This document shows, one piece after another, positions 31,646 to 33,257 of a DNA stretch of 33,257 bases. The stretch's first letter is position 1; each line of letters opens with the position of its first letter. The stretch is from BOG-938 sp048498155 (GTDB taxonomy: Bacteria > Pseudomonadota > Alphaproteobacteria > Caulobacterales > Caulobacteraceae), in NCBI GenBank assembly GCA_048498155.1, contig JBEHYN010000032.1, positions 1-33,257 of the forward strand, in the 5' to 3' direction. A program made the translations under genes and the position numbers. The notes under the pieces were generated by a model. It made no database searches and had not been told where the DNA came from. It saw only the letters and a program-made list of their open reading frames with translations.

Positions 31646-33070
31646 ATGAGCGGCATTAACAGCGCAATGCTTGCCGGCGTGACCGGCCTGGGCGCCAATT
31701 CGGCGGCCCTATCGGCCATCTCCGACGATATCGCCAATGTGAACACCGTCGGGTTCAAATCGAACGACGTCCAATTCTCCGACCTAGTGACGAATTCGGG
31801 CGGCGGCGGTTACCCCTCGGGCGGGGTACAGGCCATATCCAGGCAGAATGTCAGCCAGCAAGGGGTGCTTCAGGCGGCCTCCTCGCCGACCTCCCTGGCG
31901 ATCTCGGGCCAGGGCTTCTTTGTCACGAGCCAGAAGGCTGGCAGCCCGTCGGGCAGCAACACCCCGGTGTTCACCCGCGCGGGCGCTTTCACCCCCAATA
32001 ACCAGGGCTATCTGGTCAACGCTGCGGGACTCTACCTGCAGGGCTGGCAAGCCGACACCAACGGCAACATTTCCACCGACCCGTCCAACCTGGCCCTGCT
32101 TCAACCGATCAATATCGCCACCGTCAGCTCCGTGGCGGTGCCGACCACAACGGTCAGCATCAACGCCAATCTGCAGTCGAGCACTACCGTGTCCCAAGCA
32201 GCCCAGGACGCCGGCACCTTGGCGACCGACGCCTATGACGGCGCCTCGACCACAACCAGCATGGCAGCTTACGCGTCCTCGGGCGGGACGAGTGGCACCA
32301 AGCCGGACTTCACCATGCAACTGCCCATCTCCAACACCCAGGGCGGCACCCAGACCGTGCAGGTGAACTTCCTGAAGAGCACCACGCCTAACCAATGGTA
32401 CGCCGAAGTGATCGGGGTTCCTGCCAGCAGCATAACGAGCGGAACGGGTCTGGTGTCGGGACAGATCGCCAGCGGGGTCGTCGCCTTCACCCCCACCGGC
32501 GCCCTGGACGCGACCAACACCACCTTGCCCACGAGCTTGGATTTTGGGGCTTCTAACGCGAGCGCTCCGGGGGCCGGCGCGGTGAACTGGGCCGCGAGCC
32601 TGGGCATCGGCGGCCAGTCGGTCGCCTTGAATCTGTCGACGGCCGGCGCCGGGATGACGCAAAACGACGGCGCCTCCAACGTGACCTCCATCAACGCCAA
32701 CGGCACCCCGTCCGGGAGCCTGACGGCGGTGCAGGTCGACCCGACCGGCGACGTCACGGCGGTGTTCAGCAATGGGGTGACCCGAAAGATCGCCCAAGTA
32801 GCCCTCGCCACCTTCGCCAATCCCAACGGGCTGACGGCGATCAGCGGCGACGCCTATCAGATCTCATTGGCCAGCGGGAACTTCAACTTGAAGTCCGCCG
32901 GTCTGGGGGGGGCGGGCACGATCTCTCCGTCGAACCTGGAGTCCTCCACCGTCGATCTCTCCGCAGAATTCACCAACATGATCACGACCCAGCGCGCCTA
33001 CTCCGCGTCGTCTAAGATCATTACGACCGCAGATTCAATGCTCCAGGACCTGATTTCCATAATTCGTTAA
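31646..33070 (+). CDS. flgE: Flagellar hook protein FlgE
   Basis: This 474-residue protein is the main subunit of the flagellar hook. The N-terminal rod/hook motif reads LSAISDDIANVNTVGFKSND (about residues 22-41), and the C-terminal motif reads VDLSAEFTNMITTQRAYSA followed by SSKIITTADSMLQDLI. The centre is Thr/Ser/Gly-rich beta sequence, including ARAGAFTPNNQGYLVNAAG-type FlgE loops. AGAGGA lies 8 nt before the ATG. It is the last gene of the fliK-flgD-flgE run in this window. No clear terminator follows. Confidence 0.95.
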   Translation: MSGINSAMLAGVTGLGANSAALSAISDDIANVNTVGFKSNDVQFSDLVTNSGGGGYPSGGVQAISRQNVSQQGVLQAASSPTSLAISGQGFFVTSQKAGSPSGSNTPVFTRAGAFTPNNQGYLVNAAGLYLQGWQADTNGNISTDPSNLALLQPINIATVSSVAVPTTTVSINANLQSSTTVSQAAQDAGTLATDAYDGASTTTSMAAYASSGGTSGTKPDFTMQLPISNTQGGTQTVQVNFLKSTTPNQWYAEVIGVPASSITSGTGLVSGQIASGVVAFTPTGALDATNTTLPTSLDFGASNASAPGAGAVNWAASLGIGGQSVALNLSTAGAGMTQNDGASNVTSINANGTPSGSLTAVQVDPTGDVTAVFSNGVTRKIAQVALATFANPNGLTAISGDAYQISLASGNFNLKSAGLGGAGTISPSNLESSTVDLSAEFTNMITTQRAYSASSKIITTADSMLQDLISIIR

Positions 33071-33236
33071 GCATATTTCTCAGTTGCAGAATGGCTTTTT
33101 GGCAATGGCGAAAACAACCAGAGTAGACCGGTGATGAGAAAATTATGGTTAGCGAATATTTACTATTCAGATTCACCGACTGTTATGTCGTTCGCGCTAT
33201 TGTCCCTCTCGAAGATGGTGGGAAGGGCGTAAAGCC

Positions 33237-33257
33237 ATGTTGCAACAGCAACGACTA
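33237..33257 (+). CDS. Possible start of a further gene, cut by the window edge
   Basis: ATG at 33237 with AAGGG about 9 nt upstream opens a frame (MLQQQRL) that runs off the window. Only seven codons are visible, so no function can be given. The preceding 33071-33236 stretch is noticeably AT-richer than the genes and could hold its promoter, but I see no defined signal in it. Confidence 0.25.

Noticed and set aside
31784..32797. 337-codon minus-strand frame opposite flgE
   Set aside because: Antisense shadow of a strongly supported hook protein; biased Arg/Gly/His composition with no motif.
33134..33232. 32-codon frame in the AT-rich end region
   Set aside because: Short, with a weak ribosome site and no recognisable feature; not distinguishable from chance.
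1..33257. CRISPR array, tRNA, rRNA, prophage or insertion sequence
   Set aside because: I saw no regularly spaced direct repeats, no tRNA-like cloverleaf, no transposase or integrase motif and no phage structural genes.

Overview
The window looks like a chromosomal segment of a GC-rich alphaproteobacterium, most likely from the Caulobacterales (Caulobacter/Phenylobacterium-like). This is inferred from the high GC content with long antisense ORF shadows, a ccoNOQP-ccoGHIS cluster headed by a FixK/FNR-type box, an Mla system with STAS and permease domains in one protein, an intracellular PHB depolymerase, a hook cluster with a Pro/Ala-rich FliK, and a palindrome of the CGTCATCC...GGATGACG type. 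No database search was possible, so the taxon is an inference.

Layout. 1-2.2 kb (minus): a secreted metallo-beta-lactamase-fold protein whose metal ligands are mostly replaced, and a zinc alcohol dehydrogenase. 2.26-6.2 kb (plus): glcD-glcE-glcF, the three subunits of glycolate oxidase. 6.2-6.5 kb (minus): a small Cys/His-containing membrane protein, divergent from the next block. 6.6-14.4 kb (plus): a complete cbb3 oxidase operon, ccoN-O-Q-P followed by ccoG-H-I-S. It includes the two short genes ccoQ (52 aa) and ccoS (57 aa). A TTGAT-N4-GTCAA box lies between ccoN and the divergent small gene. 14.5-15.3 kb: a small two-helix membrane protein, a 142-bp nested palindromic element and a 72-aa protein. 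15.3-17.9 kb (minus): Anbu (the bacterial proteasome-related peptidase), glutathione peroxidase, a cupin and a glutathione S-transferase. 18.0-20.4 kb (plus): PhaZ and a thioredoxin-fold/2OG-Fe(II) oxygenase fusion. 20.4-23.9 kb (minus): an Mla/Mce lipid transport operon (STAS-MlaE, MlaF, MlaD, lipoprotein). 24.0-25.6 kb (minus): a small GNAT protein and mnmA. 25.7-33.1 kb: flagellar hook genes, with flgK-flgL on minus diverging from fliK-flgD-flgE on plus. The last ~190 bp is AT-richer and may hold the first codons of a further gene.

Functionally the window covers microaerobic respiration (cbb3 oxidase with its copper and redox assembly factors), glycolate oxidation, envelope lipid homeostasis, peroxide and thiol defence, storage polymer turnover, tRNA wobble thiolation and hook assembly. 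Most of it is ordinary chromosomal content. I found no phage, insertion sequence, CRISPR array, tRNA or rRNA, and no convincing new multi-gene system. The items most worth a second look are the solo Anbu with a TTG start that exposes Thr at position 2, the probable MBL pseudoenzyme, the peroxiredoxin-like/P4H fusion, the small membrane protein sharing the FixK box with ccoN, and the nested palindromic repeat.
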